Part shown: positions 33,328 to 41,994 of the stretch, in pieces
Layout: each line of letters opens with the position of its first letter
How positions within the stretch are numbered: position 1 is the first letter of the stretch
NCBI RefSeq assembly: GCF_030316845.1
Contig: NZ_JASZYS010000005.1
Coordinates: forward strand, 62,001-126,000
Source: Variovorax davisae
GTDB lineage: Bacteria; Pseudomonadota; Gammaproteobacteria; Burkholderiales; Burkholderiaceae_C
Direction of reading: 5' to 3'
DNA: 64,000 nt
The notes under the pieces: generated by a model
Database searches by the model: none
Told to the model about the DNA's origin: nothing
What the model saw: the letters and a program-made list of their open reading frames with translations, nothing else
Made by a program: the position numbers and the translations under genes

Positions 33328-34275
33328 TCACGGCTCGATGGCCGCGTCCCCTGCCTTGCGCAGGCGCAGCGCGGCTTCGTAGAGCGCATTGCGCGGTGCG
33401 CCGCTGATCTCGGCCGCGATGCGCACCGCCGTCTTCACGGGCAGTTCGGCCAGCAGCAGGCGCAGCACGCGTTCGCCCTCGATGCCGTCGTCGACCGCCG
33501 CGGGCTTCGGATGCAGCACCAGCGCGAACTCGCCGCGCGTGCGGTCGCGGCTGGCGGCGAACCAGGCGGGCAGGGCGGCGGCGGCGACGGTCGCGATCTC
33601 CTCGAACTGCTTGGTGAGCTCGCGCCCGACCGTGACCTTGCGCTCGCCGAGGCGGGCCAGCGCGCCGGCCAGGGCCTCGATGCGGTGCGGCGCCTCGAGC
33701 AGCACGACGCTGCGGGGCTCGTCGGCCAGCAGCAGCACCGCGGCATCGCGCTCGCCCGCCTTGCTCGGCAGGAAGCCGCCGAACACGAAGGCACTCCCCG
33801 CATCGCCGGCAGCGACCAGCCCGGCTGCGCCGACCAGCGTGGTCACGCTGCTGGCGCCCGGCAGGGGCAGCACGCGATGGCCGGCGTCACGGGCCGCGGC
33901 CACCAGTCGCGCGCCCGGGTCGCTGACGCCGGGCGTGCCGGCGTCGCTGACGTAGGCGATGCGCTCGCCCGCGGCCAGCCGCGCGATCACCGCCTGCGCG
34001 GCCTCGCTCTCGTTGTGCTGGTGCAGCGCCAGCAGCTGCGCGCCCGGGCGGTCGATGCCATAGGCCCGCAGCAGGCTCTGCGTGTGGCGCGTGTCCTCGC
34101 AGGCGACCGCATCGACCAGCTGCAGCACGTGCAGGGCGCGCAGCGTGATGTCCGCGAGGTTGCCGATCGGCGTCGCGACCACGTACAGGGTCGCCTGCGG
34201 ATAATGCTGCGAGCCCGCGGCATCGCGCGCGGCGAGCAGGGCGGCGCCGAACGAAGCGGGAGCGATGGAAGTCAA
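33328..34275 (-). CDS. rsmI: 16S rRNA (cytidine-1402-2'-O)-methyltransferase RsmI
   Basis: This 315-residue protein of the tetrapyrrole-methylase fold has the RsmI hallmarks ATLYVVATPIGNLADITLRAL, DAVACEDTRHTQSLL and YVSDAGTPGVSDPG in order. RsmI methylates the ribose of C1402 in the ribosomal P site. I chose the TTG at 34275 because GGAG lies eight bases upstream; an ATG at 34311 would add 12 residues but lacks a ribosome site. The TTG start shares one base pair with the divergent yraN ATG. In E. coli the same order rsmI-yraN-diaA-dolP occurs with lpoA inserted. Confidence 0.92.
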   Translation of the reverse strand: MTSIAPASFGAALLAARDAAGSQHYPQATLYVVATPIGNLADITLRALHVLQLVDAVACEDTRHTQSLLRAYGIDRPGAQLLALHQHNESEAAQAVIARLAAGERIAYVSDAGTPGVSDPGARLVAAARDAGHRVLPLPGASSVTTLVGAAGLVAAGDAGSAFVFGGFLPSKAGERDAAVLLLADEPRSVVLLEAPHRIEALAGALARLGERKVTVGRELTKQFEEIATVAAAALPAWFAASRDRTRGEFALVLHPKPAAVDDGIEGERVLRLLLAELPVKTAVRIAAEISGAPRNALYEAALRLRKAGDAAIEP

Positions 34276-34673
34276 TGGCTTATCTCCAGAACAAGGCGGC
34301 GGGGCGGACATCGCTGCCGACGACCAAGCAGCGCGGCGACGCGGCCGAAGACGCCGCACTCGAACACCTGCAGGCGGCCGGCCTCGGGCTGGTCGCGCGC
34401 AATTATCGAACCCCCGGCCGCGGCGGCGGCGAGATCGACCTGATCATGCGCGACCCGGGCGACGGCACGCTGGTGTTCGTCGAGGTCCGCGGGCGCGCCA
34501 GCGCCACGCACGGCGGCGCCGGCGGCAGCATCACGGGCGTGAAGCAGCGTCGCATCGTCTTCGCGGCCCGACACTACATCAGCCGCCTGCGCACGCTGCC
34601 GCCCTGCCGCTTCGATGTCGTGCTGGTCGAAGAACGCGTCGAGTGGATCCAGGCCGCGTTCGATGCCGGCTGA
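34275..34673 (+). CDS. yraN: YraN family protein (UPF0102, nuclease-like fold)
   Basis: This 132-residue protein is of standard YraN length. It carries the conserved RGDAAEDAALEHL opening, the nuclease-like core NYRTPGRGGGEIDLIM (with the acidic GEIDLI) and FVEVRGR, which together resemble a PD-(D/E)XK Holliday-junction-resolvase-type fold. Its cellular role is unproven. It is divergent from rsmI with directly abutting start codons and is followed by the SIS-domain gene 65 bases later. Confidence 0.92.
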   Translation: MAYLQNKAAGRTSLPTTKQRGDAAEDAALEHLQAAGLGLVARNYRTPGRGGGEIDLIMRDPGDGTLVFVEVRGRASATHGGAGGSITGVKQRRIVFAARHYISRLRTLPPCRFDVVLVEERVEWIQAAFDAG

Positions 34674-34738
34674 GCCGGCGGCAGCTCACGTTTTGTTTCA
34701 GTCGTGGGGTGCAAACCCGCAGTTATCATCCGGGCCAA

Positions 34739-35368
34739 ATGCTAGAGCAACGGATTCAGCAGCACTTCATCGACAGTGCGGACCTCAAATACCAGGCCGG
34801 GCCACTGCTCGGCAAACCGATCTCCCAAGCCATGCAGGCCCTGCTGGCCTGCGTCACCAGCGGCGGCAAGATCCTCGCCTGCGGGGCTGGCGTGTCCGGC
34901 TTCCTGGCGGCGCAGTTCGCGGCCCAGTTCGTCGGCCGCTTCGAGCGCGACCGCCCCGAGCTGGCCGCGATCGCGCTGCCCGGCGATGCCACCGACCCCG
35001 CCGCGGACACGGCCGAATCGCTGGGCGCCGACCGCTTCGCGCGCCAGGTGCGCGCCCTGGGCCAGGCCGGCGACGTGCTGCTGGTGCTGAGCGTCAGCGG
35101 CCAGTCCGCCGCCGTGCTGGCGGCGGTCGAGGCCGCGCATGCGCGCGACATGACGGTGGTGGCCCTGCTCGGCAATGCCGCGCCTTCGGGCAGCGGCACC
35201 GGGGGTGCCGTGGGCCGGGCGCTGCGCGAGACCGACGTCCAGGTCTGCGTGCCGCACGAGCGTGCGGCGCGCATCCACGAGATCCACCTGCTGGTGCTGC
35301 ACTGCCTGTGCGACGGCGTCGATGCGCAGTTGCTCGGCGACCAGGACAGCGACTCTTCGTCGCCCTGA
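34739..35368 (+). CDS. SIS-domain protein, DiaA/GmhA-like
   Basis: This 209-residue single-SIS-domain protein has GGKILACGAGVSGFLAAQFAAQ (quoted as a guide to residues 41-60) and VLLVLSVSGQSAAVLAAVEAA in the sugar-phosphate-binding fold. By family it is either a phosphoheptose isomerase (GmhA) or the replication initiator partner DiaA. The position after yraN matches the E. coli diaA locus, and heptose-synthesis genes are absent nearby, which favours the DiaA-type role of helping DnaA bind the origin. The ATG at 34739 starts a normal DiaA-like N-terminus. Confidence 0.82.
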   Translation: MLEQRIQQHFIDSADLKYQAGPLLGKPISQAMQALLACVTSGGKILACGAGVSGFLAAQFAAQFVGRFERDRPELAAIALPGDATDPAADTAESLGADRFARQVRALGQAGDVLLVLSVSGQSAAVLAAVEAAHARDMTVVALLGNAAPSGSGTGGAVGRALRETDVQVCVPHERAARIHEIHLLVLHCLCDGVDAQLLGDQDSDSSSP

Positions 35369-35386
35369 GCGCGCCCGGCCGCTGCG

Positions 35387-36865
35387 CTACTGTGGCTGCG
35401 CCCCGGCCTTGGCGGCCGCCTTGGGGTCGCTGAGGCGGTCCATCAGCTCGCGATAGGTCGGTGACTCGCGCAGCAGCCTGCCGCCCAGGGCGCGCAGCCG
35501 GTCGACCTCTTCGGCCGACAGCACGAAGCTGGTCGGCAGGTTCATGAAGTAGCGCTGCTCCTCGGGGTCCTCGATGGCGTCGAAGCTGACGTCGATGGCA
35601 TCGAAGCTCAGCGTCGGCACCGCGGCCTCGGCCTGCGCGCGCGACTTGCCGGACAGCCGCAGCTCGGCCACCTTCAGGTCGCGCTTGTCGGCCCAGCGCT
35701 GGGCGATGTCCTTCAGCAGCTCGACCGACTCGTAGGAGAAGTGGTCGATCGGCACGCTCGACGACTGCAGCAGCTGCGCGACGATGCCGGGTGCGCGCGC
35801 CTTGCGGTCCCAGTCGGTGGCCGGCGCCGAGCGCGAATTGACCACCACGACCACGATGCGACGGATCTCGTCGAAGCCCGCCTGGCGCTGGAAGGACGGG
35901 CTGGCCTCGAGCTCCTCGAGGGCCTCGAGCAGGCCGCGCAGCCCCAGGTTGTCGGAGACGCCGCCGTCGACCACGTGCAGGTAGGGCCGGTTCTTGCTGT
36001 CCTCGAAGTTCTTGATGTCGCGCAAGCGCAGCAGGGCGCGCCCGGCGGGGCGCGCGGGCGAGTCGGCCCGGGTGACGTCGCGCACCCAGGGCGGCATGGT
36101 GGCGCCGCATTGGCCGCCGTAGTTGTAGTAGGTGACCGGCGACAGCACCGCGGGCACCGCCGAAGAGGTCGCGGCCGCCCGCGCCAGCCGCACCGTGCCG
36201 AGGTCGGAGCAGATCAGGTCGAACTGCTCCTGCGAGAACTGGAAGCGGGCGCCGGTCGAGAGGTCGGTGCCGGTGACCGCGGTCACCGGCGTCGGCAGCT
36301 TGAGCAGGTCGGCGAAGGTGGCGCCGTTGAACAGGATCTCGTCGTAGTAGTCGGCCGCCAGTTCGGAGCGTCCATACAGGCCGCTGCCGAGGCTGAACCA
36401 GTTGAGCGGATTGAGTGCGCGCCAGGTCAGCGTGCCCTGCACGTCGCGCTTCAGGAAGCGCGGCTCGTACTCGGTGAACAGCCGGTCGCCGTAGAGCGCG
36501 TAGGCCAGGGCGGTGAAGCTGCCGCCCGAGACGCCCGAGATGGCATCCACCTCGGCGAGCAGATTGCGCTGCACGCCCTGCACCACGACATCGGTGCGCC
36601 GCAGTTCCTCGAGCACGCCGTACGAGAAGGCCGCCGCCCGCGTGCCGCCGCCCGAGAAGGTCAGCATGAACAGGGTGTGCGGGTCGTTGGTGACGCCCTC
36701 GTGCTGGCGCTTCAGCAACTGGCTGACCCGGTAGCCGCTGTCGAAGTCGACCTTGGCGATCGGCGGGTTGACGGGGGCCAGCGCATTGCACCCGGCCAGC
36801 AGCAGGGCGGCCACGGCGGTCGCCATCCGACGCAGGGATGCTGATTGCGCGATGGATTGAATCAC
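35387..36865 (-). CDS. Patatin-like phospholipase, lipoprotein
   Basis: This protein of about 492 residues has a patatin domain with glycine-rich oxyanion motif FSGGGTRAAAF (near residue 69), nucleophile ISGVSGGSF (near 112), and catalytic Asp in VVDGGVSDNLGLRG (near 295). The N-terminus carries a lipoprotein signal with LLLAGC. I prefer the GTG at 36865, which has GGAAGG upstream; an ATG at 36826 would shorten the n-region. It probably hydrolyses phospholipid acyl chains at a membrane surface. It lies on the opposite strand, inserted between the diaA-like and dolP-like genes. Confidence 0.84.
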   Translation of the reverse strand: MIQSIAQSASLRRMATAVAALLLAGCNALAPVNPPIAKVDFDSGYRVSQLLKRQHEGVTNDPHTLFMLTFSGGGTRAAAFSYGVLEELRRTDVVVQGVQRNLLAEVDAISGVSGGSFTALAYALYGDRLFTEYEPRFLKRDVQGTLTWRALNPLNWFSLGSGLYGRSELAADYYDEILFNGATFADLLKLPTPVTAVTGTDLSTGARFQFSQEQFDLICSDLGTVRLARAAATSSAVPAVLSPVTYYNYGGQCGATMPPWVRDVTRADSPARPAGRALLRLRDIKNFEDSKNRPYLHVVDGGVSDNLGLRGLLEALEELEASPSFQRQAGFDEIRRIVVVVVNSRSAPATDWDRKARAPGIVAQLLQSSSVPIDHFSYESVELLKDIAQRWADKRDLKVAELRLSGKSRAQAEAAVPTLSFDAIDVSFDAIEDPEEQRYFMNLPTSFVLSAEEVDRLRALGGRLLRESPTYRELMDRLSDPKAAAKAGAQPQ

Positions 36866-37063
36866 GATGCCTTCCTTGCTCGAGCGGGTCGAATTCGAAT
36901 GCCGGATGCGGACCATGCAACATATGCGCCATCCACCGCGGCGAATTGTAGGCAAGAGGCGCGACCTGCCGATGGGACGCTCGGCCATGACAGCCGGTAA
37001 CGGAGGGCGCAATACCCTGGGCTAAACTCGCCGCGGACACAACGCACTGGAAGGCCACCACCC

Positions 37064-37846
37064 ATGAAGACCACATCCACTCAACGCATCGCGATGGCTT
37101 TGACCGCAGGCGCCGTACTGGTCGCCGGCCTCACTGCCTGCGTGCCGCTGGTGGTGGGCGGGGCGGCAGCGGCCGGCGTCGGCATGGTGGCCACCGACCG
37201 GCGCAGTTCGGGCGCGCAGGTCGACGACCAGGCGATCGAGCTGCGTGGCGCCGCCCGCGTGCGCGAGATCGCCAACGACAACATGTACGTGAGCATCACC
37301 AGCTTCAACCGCCAGGTGCTGCTGACCGGCACGGTCGGCAGCGAGGCCGACAAGCGCCGCGTCGAGGACGTGGTGCGGCGCGTCGACAATGTCCGTTCGG
37401 TGGTCAACGAGCTGGTGGTCGGGCCGCCGAGCACCTTCCAGGAACGCTCCAACGACACCTTCATCACCGGCAAGGTCAAGGCCTCGCTGCTCGATGCCAA
37501 GGACATCTTCGCCAACTCGTTCAAGGTCGTGACCGAGCGCGGCACGGTCTACCTGCTGGGCATCGCGACCCGCCGCGAGACCGATCGCGCGACCGACATC
37601 GCGCGCGGCGTCTCCGGCGTGACGAAGGTGGTGCGCGTGGTCGAGATCGTCAGCGAGGCCGAGCTGCAGCAGCAGCAGCAACAGCAACAGCAGCAATCCC
37701 AGCCCGGCGGCACCGGCGCTTCGGGCAGCAGCGCGCCGGCTTCGCGTTCGAACGTGCCGCTGCCGCCGATGGAGCCACTGGCCCCGGTGCCTTCGTCGTC
37801 GACGCCGCCGGCTGGCGGCGGCGTGACGACTTCGCCGGTGCGCTGA
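37064..37846 (+). CDS. BON-domain lipoprotein, DolP/YraP-like with polyglutamine tail
   Basis: This 260-residue lipoprotein has signal lipobox LTAC (Cys about 27) and then two BON domains (about residues 55-120 and 130-195), as in E. coli DolP, an outer-membrane quality factor under the envelope stress regulon. After the second domain comes ten consecutive glutamines (37667-37696) and a Ser/Pro/Ala-rich tail of about 45 residues that E. coli DolP lacks. The position after rsmI-yraN-diaA matches the dolP locus. It is divergent from the patatin gene. Confidence 0.88.
   Translation: MKTTSTQRIAMALTAGAVLVAGLTACVPLVVGGAAAAGVGMVATDRRSSGAQVDDQAIELRGAARVREIANDNMYVSITSFNRQVLLTGTVGSEADKRRVEDVVRRVDNVRSVVNELVVGPPSTFQERSNDTFITGKVKASLLDAKDIFANSFKVVTERGTVYLLGIATRRETDRATDIARGVSGVTKVVRVVEIVSEAELQQQQQQQQQQSQPGGTGASGSSAPASRSNVPLPPMEPLAPVPSSSTPPAGGGVTTSPVR
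37667..37696 (+). repeat. CAG/CAA trinucleotide repeat encoding polyglutamine
   Basis: Ten consecutive CAG or CAA codons encode ten glutamines after the second BON domain of the DolP-like protein. The mixed codons suggest selection for glutamine as well as slippage. The tract can expand or contract in frame. Confidence 0.85.
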
Positions 37847-37856
37847 AGCGAAGCCC

Positions 37857-38777
37857 TTATTTCAGCCGCGTGATCAGGCTCGAGGTGTCCCAGCGCCGGC
37901 CGCCGGCCTGCTGCACGTCGGCATAGAACTGGTCGACCAGCGCCGTGACCGGCAGCCGGGCGCCATTGCGCTTGGCTTCGTCGAGCACCAGGCCCAGGTC
38001 CTTGCGCATCCAGTCGACCGCGAAGCCGTAGTCGAACTTGCCTTCGATCATGGTCTTGCCGCGGTTGTCCATCTGCCAGCTCTGGGCCGCACCCTTGCCG
38101 ATCACGGCCAGCACCTCGTTCATGTCGAGGCCGGCGCGCTGGCCGAAGGCGATGGCTTCCGACAGCCCTTGCACCAGGCCCGCGATCGCGATCTGGTTGA
38201 CCATCTTCGCCAGCTGGCCGGCGCCGCTGGCGCCCAGCAGCGTGACGGCGCGGGCGAAGGCGGCGGTCACGGGCTTGACCTTGTCGAAGGTGGCGGCATC
38301 GCCGCCGCACATCACGGTCAGCGCGCCGTTCTGGGCGCCGGCCTGGCCGCCCGAGACCGGGGCGTCGATGAACTGCAGGCCGCGTTCGAGCGCCGCCTTC
38401 GACAGTTCGCGCGCCACGTCGGCCGAGGCGGTCGTGTGGTCGACGAACACCGCACCCGGGGCCATGCCCGCGAAGGCGCCGTTCTCGCCCAGCACCACCG
38501 AGCGCAGGTCGTCGTCGTTGCCGACGCAGCAGAACACGATGTCGGCATTGGACGCGGCACCGCGCGGCGTGGCCGAGTGGCTCACCGACGCCGAAGCCTG
38601 GGGCGCGAATTCGGTCTCCCAGTCGTGGGCCTTGGCCGCGCTGCGGTTGTAGACCGTGACGTGGTGGCCGGCGAGCGCGAGGTGGCCGGCCATGGGATAG
38701 CCCATCACGCCGAGGCCGAGGAAGGCGACCTTCTGCGAAGGGACGGGGTCGTAGGTTTTGGGGTTGAGGCTGCTCAT
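37857..38777 (-). CDS. 3-hydroxyisobutyrate dehydrogenase-family NAD(P)-dependent reductase
   Basis: This 306-residue beta-hydroxyacid dehydrogenase has the Rossmann motif FLGLGVMGYPMAGHL near residue 19, the substrate-binding DAPVSGGQAGAQNG near 138, and the catalytic Lys in GQLAKMVNQ near 190, followed by the all-helical C-terminal domain. It could be tartronate-semialdehyde reductase, 3-hydroxyisobutyrate dehydrogenase or a broader carbonyl reductase. Neighbours do not decide the substrate. It is convergent with the dolP-like gene, with 10 bases between the stops. Confidence 0.86.
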   Translation of the reverse strand: MSSLNPKTYDPVPSQKVAFLGLGVMGYPMAGHLALAGHHVTVYNRSAAKAHDWETEFAPQASASVSHSATPRGAASNADIVFCCVGNDDDLRSVVLGENGAFAGMAPGAVFVDHTTASADVARELSKAALERGLQFIDAPVSGGQAGAQNGALTVMCGGDAATFDKVKPVTAAFARAVTLLGASGAGQLAKMVNQIAIAGLVQGLSEAIAFGQRAGLDMNEVLAVIGKGAAQSWQMDNRGKTMIEGKFDYGFAVDWMRKDLGLVLDEAKRNGARLPVTALVDQFYADVQQAGGRRWDTSSLITRLK

Positions 38778-38803
38778 GGGCGCTAGCTTAGCGCCCCTCG
38801 GCC

Positions 38804-39940
38804 CTAGACGATCGCGAAGTGCTCGGTGCCGGCCGAAAGGTCGGTGGTGCGGGCGCGCTGGCTGTTCAGCTTGATCTGCAGCCGCAGGTCGTTGGCCGAG
38901 TCGGCGTTGCGGATCGCGTCCTCGAAGCCGATCGCGTTGGCCTCGAAGAGGTCGAACAGCGCCTGGTCGAAGGTCTGCATGCCCAGGTTGCGGCTCTTCT
39001 TCATGATCTCCTTGATCTCGCCGACCTCGCCCTTGAAGATCATGTCGGAGATCAGCGGCGTGTTCAGCAGGATCTCGACCGCCGCGATGCGGCCGTGGCC
39101 GTCCTCGGTCGGGATCAGCCGCTGCGAGACCAGCGAGCGCAGGTTCAGCGACAGGTCCATCAGCAGCTGGGCGCGGCGCTCCTCGGGGAAGAAGTTGATG
39201 ATCCGGTCGAGCGCCTGGTTGGCGCTGTTGGCGTGCAGGGTGGCCATGCAGAGGTGGCCGGTCTCGGCGAAGGCCACCGCGTGCTCCATCGTCTCGCGGT
39301 CGCGGATCTCGCCCATCAGGATCACGTCGGGCGCCTGGCGCAGCGTGTTCTTGAGCGCCGCCTCCCAGCTGTCGGTGTCGATGCCGACCTCGCGTTGCGT
39401 CACCACGCAGTTCTTGTGCGGGTGCACGAACTCGACCGGGTCTTCGACCGTCACGATGTGGCCGTAGGAGTTCTCGTTGCGCCAGTCGATCATCGCGGCC
39501 AGCGTGGTCGACTTGCCCGAGCCGGTGGCGCCGACCAGGATGGTCAGGCCGCGCTTGGTCATCGCCACGTCCTTGAGCACCTGTGGCATGCCGAGGCCGT
39601 CGATCGTCGGCAGCTTGGCGGGGATGGTCCGCAGCACCATGCCGACCTTGCCCTGCTGCACGAAGGCGTTGACGCGGAAGCGGCCGATGCCGGTCGGCGA
39701 GATCGCGAAGTTGCACTCCTTGGTGCGCTCGAACTCGGCCGTCTGGCGGTCGTTCATGACCGAGCGCGTGAGCGCCAGCGTGTGCTGGGCGCCGAGCGCC
39801 TGGGCCGACACCTTGGTGACCTTGCCGTCGACCTTGATCGCGGGCGGGAAGTCGGCCGTGATGAACAGGTCGCTGCCGTTGCGGCTCACCATGAGCTTCA
39901 GCAGGTCGTTGATGAACTGGCTGGCTTGATCGCGTTCCAT
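38804..39940 (-). CDS. pilU: Type IV pilus retraction ATPase PilU
   Basis: This 378-residue hexameric ATPase of the PilT/PilU family has Walker A GATGSGKST (near residue 127), an Asp-box and Walker B region LMGEIRDRETM, and the His-box ATLHANSA. It works with PilT to power pilus retraction and twitching. The ATG at 39940 is preceded by GGAG. It lies 34 bases after pilT on the same strand. PilU is told from PilT by its longer C-terminus and its placement after pilT, as in Pseudomonas. Confidence 0.9.
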   Translation of the reverse strand: MERDQASQFINDLLKLMVSRNGSDLFITADFPPAIKVDGKVTKVSAQALGAQHTLALTRSVMNDRQTAEFERTKECNFAISPTGIGRFRVNAFVQQGKVGMVLRTIPAKLPTIDGLGMPQVLKDVAMTKRGLTILVGATGSGKSTTLAAMIDWRNENSYGHIVTVEDPVEFVHPHKNCVVTQREVGIDTDSWEAALKNTLRQAPDVILMGEIRDRETMEHAVAFAETGHLCMATLHANSANQALDRIINFFPEERRAQLLMDLSLNLRSLVSQRLIPTEDGHGRIAAVEILLNTPLISDMIFKGEVGEIKEIMKKSRNLGMQTFDQALFDLFEANAIGFEDAIRNADSANDLRLQIKLNSQRARTTDLSAGTEHFAIV

Positions 39941-39974
39941 GAGGGTGCTCCGGTGCGGCTGCGAAAGGGCTGGG

Positions 39975-41018
39975 TCAGCCGGGGAAATTCTCGGGTATCT
40001 TGGCCTTTCCGCGCGCTTCGGCGGCGGAAATGACACTGCGCCTCACCAGGTCGGTCAGATTCTGGTCGAGCGTCTGCATGCCCTGGCCGCTGCCGGTCTG
40101 GATCGACGAATACATCTGCGCCACCTTGCCCTCGCGGATCAGGTTGCGGATGGCGGGCGTGCCCAGCATGATCTCGTGCGCCGCCACGCGGCCCTGGCCG
40201 TCCTTGGTCTTGCACAGCGTCTGCGAGATCACGGCCTGCAGCGACTCCGACAGCATGGCGCGGATCATTTCCTTCTCCTCGCCGGGGAAGACGTCGATGA
40301 TCCGGTCGATGGTCTTGGCCGCCGACGAGGTGTGCAGGGTGCCGAACACCAGATGGCCGGTCTCGGCGGCGGTCATCGCCAGGCGGATGGTTTCGAGGTC
40401 GCGCATTTCGCCGACCAGGATCGCGTCCGGGTCCTCGCGCAGCGCCGAGCGCAGCGCGTTGGCGAAGGACAGCGTCATCGGCCCGACCTCGCGCTGGTTG
40501 ATCAGGCACTTCTTGGAGTCGTGGACGAATTCGATCGGGTCCTCGACCGTGAGGATGTGGCCGTACTCGGTCTCGTTGAGGAAGTTGATCATCGCCGCCA
40601 GGGTGGTCGACTTGCCCGAGCCGGTCGGGCCCGTGACCAGCACCAGGCCACGCGGCTTGAGCGCCAGATCGCCGAAAATCTTCGGTGCGTTGAGCTGCTC
40701 GAGCGTGAGGATCTTGGACGGAATGGTCCGGAACACCGCCGCCGCGCCGCGCGACTGGTTGAAGGCGTTGACGCGGAAGCGCGCCAGGCCGTCGATCTCG
40801 AACGAGAAGTCGACTTCCAGGAACTCTTCGTAGTGCTTGCGGTGCGTGTCGCTCATGATGTCGTACACCATGGCGTGCACGGCCTTGTGATCGAGCGCGT
40901 CGACATTGATGCGGCGCACGTCGCCGTGGACCCGGATCATGGGCGGCAGCCCGGCCGAGAGGTGCAGGTCGGACGCCTTGTTCTTGACGCTGAAGGCGAG
41001 CAGTTGGGTAATGTCCAC
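39975..41018 (-). CDS. pilT: Type IV pilus retraction ATPase PilT, GTG start
   Basis: This 347-residue protein is of standard PilT length. It opens with the typical MDITQLLAFSVKNKASDLHL if the GTG at 41018 is used as start; no ATG fits. Walker A is GPTGSGKST (near residue 129), with AIRNLIREGK, the C-terminal PilT signature, near 295. The ATPase disassembles type IV pili and drives twitching, competence or surface sensing. It is divergent from yggS with only 39 bases between starts, the same arrangement as in Pseudomonas aeruginosa. Confidence 0.95.
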   Translation of the reverse strand: MDITQLLAFSVKNKASDLHLSAGLPPMIRVHGDVRRINVDALDHKAVHAMVYDIMSDTHRKHYEEFLEVDFSFEIDGLARFRVNAFNQSRGAAAVFRTIPSKILTLEQLNAPKIFGDLALKPRGLVLVTGPTGSGKSTTLAAMINFLNETEYGHILTVEDPIEFVHDSKKCLINQREVGPMTLSFANALRSALREDPDAILVGEMRDLETIRLAMTAAETGHLVFGTLHTSSAAKTIDRIIDVFPGEEKEMIRAMLSESLQAVISQTLCKTKDGQGRVAAHEIMLGTPAIRNLIREGKVAQMYSSIQTGSGQGMQTLDQNLTDLVRRSVISAAEARGKAKIPENFPG

Positions 41019-41057
41019 GCAGTTCCTCGGTGACGTTTTGATACGACTTTGAAGATT

Positions 41058-41744
41058 ATGACGATGATTGGCGACAAGCTCCAGCAAGTTCGGACCCGGA
41101 TCGTGACGGCCTGCACGGCCGCCGGGCGCGATCCGGCGAGCGTGCGCTTGCTCGCGGTGTCCAAGACCTTCGATGCCGACGCGGTGCGCGCGGCGCATGC
41201 GGCCGCCCAGCGGGCCTTCGGCGAGAACTATGTGCAGGAGGGCGTGGCCAAGATCGAGGCCCTGGCCGACCTGCGCGCGGAACTCGAATGGCACTGCATC
41301 GGCCCCCTGCAGAGCAACAAGACGCGGGTGGTGGCCGAGCATTTCGACTGGGTGCACGGCATCGACCGGCTGAAGATCGCCGAGCGCCTGGCCGAGCAGC
41401 GGCCGTCGCACCTGTCGCCGCTTCAGGTCTGCCTGCAGGTCAACGTGGATGGCGGCGCCAACAAGTCCGGCGTGGCGCCCGAAGACGCGCTGGCGCTGGC
41501 GCAGGCCGTGGCGGCTTTGCCACGTTTGCGGCTGCGCGGGCTGATGGCGATCCCGGAGCCTGCGCCCGATTTCGATTCGCAGCGGGCGCTTTTCCTGCGC
41601 TCGCTGGCCGTTTTCGAGCAGATCCGGGGGGCGGGGATCGAGGTCGACACCCTGTCGCTGGGGATGTCCGCCGACCTCGAGGCCGCGGTGGCGGCGGGCA
41701 GCACGATGGTCCGGATCGGGACGGCGATCTTCGGCCAGCGCTGA
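41058..41744 (+). CDS. YggS-family pyridoxal phosphate homeostasis protein
   Basis: This 228-residue single-domain PLP-binding TIM barrel has the lysine in LLAVSKTF (near residue 36), AFGENYVQEG, WHCIGPLQSNK and the final SLGMSADLEAAVAAG motif, all hallmarks of YggS/PROSC. It buffers free pyridoxal phosphate and has no known catalytic turnover. Two ATGs (41058 and 41064) are possible. The neighbour pilT is divergent, and the gene is convergent with the tautomerase. Confidence 0.93.
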   Translation: MTMIGDKLQQVRTRIVTACTAAGRDPASVRLLAVSKTFDADAVRAAHAAAQRAFGENYVQEGVAKIEALADLRAELEWHCIGPLQSNKTRVVAEHFDWVHGIDRLKIAERLAEQRPSHLSPLQVCLQVNVDGGANKSGVAPEDALALAQAVAALPRLRLRGLMAIPEPAPDFDSQRALFLRSLAVFEQIRGAGIEVDTLSLGMSADLEAAVAAGSTMVRIGTAIFGQR

Positions 41745-41769
41745 GGCGCGGCGCCGGCCTCGATCCCCC

Positions 41770-41988
41770 TCAGCCGCCCCGGGCCGCGGCCTGCTCGCGC
41801 CGCCACTCGACCACGGGCCGGCCGCCCACCCCCCAGTTGTCGAGCTCCACTTCATCGATCACGACGAAAGTGCTGGCCGGCTCCTTGTCGAGCACGCGCA
41901 CCATCAGCTCGGTGGCGCCGGCGATCAGCTGCTTCTTCTGTTCCTGGGTCACGCCTTCGCGCGTGATCTCGATCTTGATGTAGGGCAT
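41770..41988 (-). CDS. 4-oxalocrotonate tautomerase-family protein
   Basis: This 72-residue protein starts Met-Pro-Tyr-Ile, so the catalytic Pro would be the N-terminal residue after Met removal, as in 4-oxalocrotonate tautomerase. The core EITREGVTQEQKKQLIAGAT and VIDEV strand are typical. It may act as a promiscuous tautomerase. It follows the SDR gene on the same strand with six bases between, so the two are probably one transcript and may act on one substrate. Confidence 0.86.
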   Translation of the reverse strand: MPYIKIEITREGVTQEQKKQLIAGATELMVRVLDKEPASTFVVIDEVELDNWGVGGRPVVEWRREQAAARGG

Positions 41989-41994
41989 GGCGGA

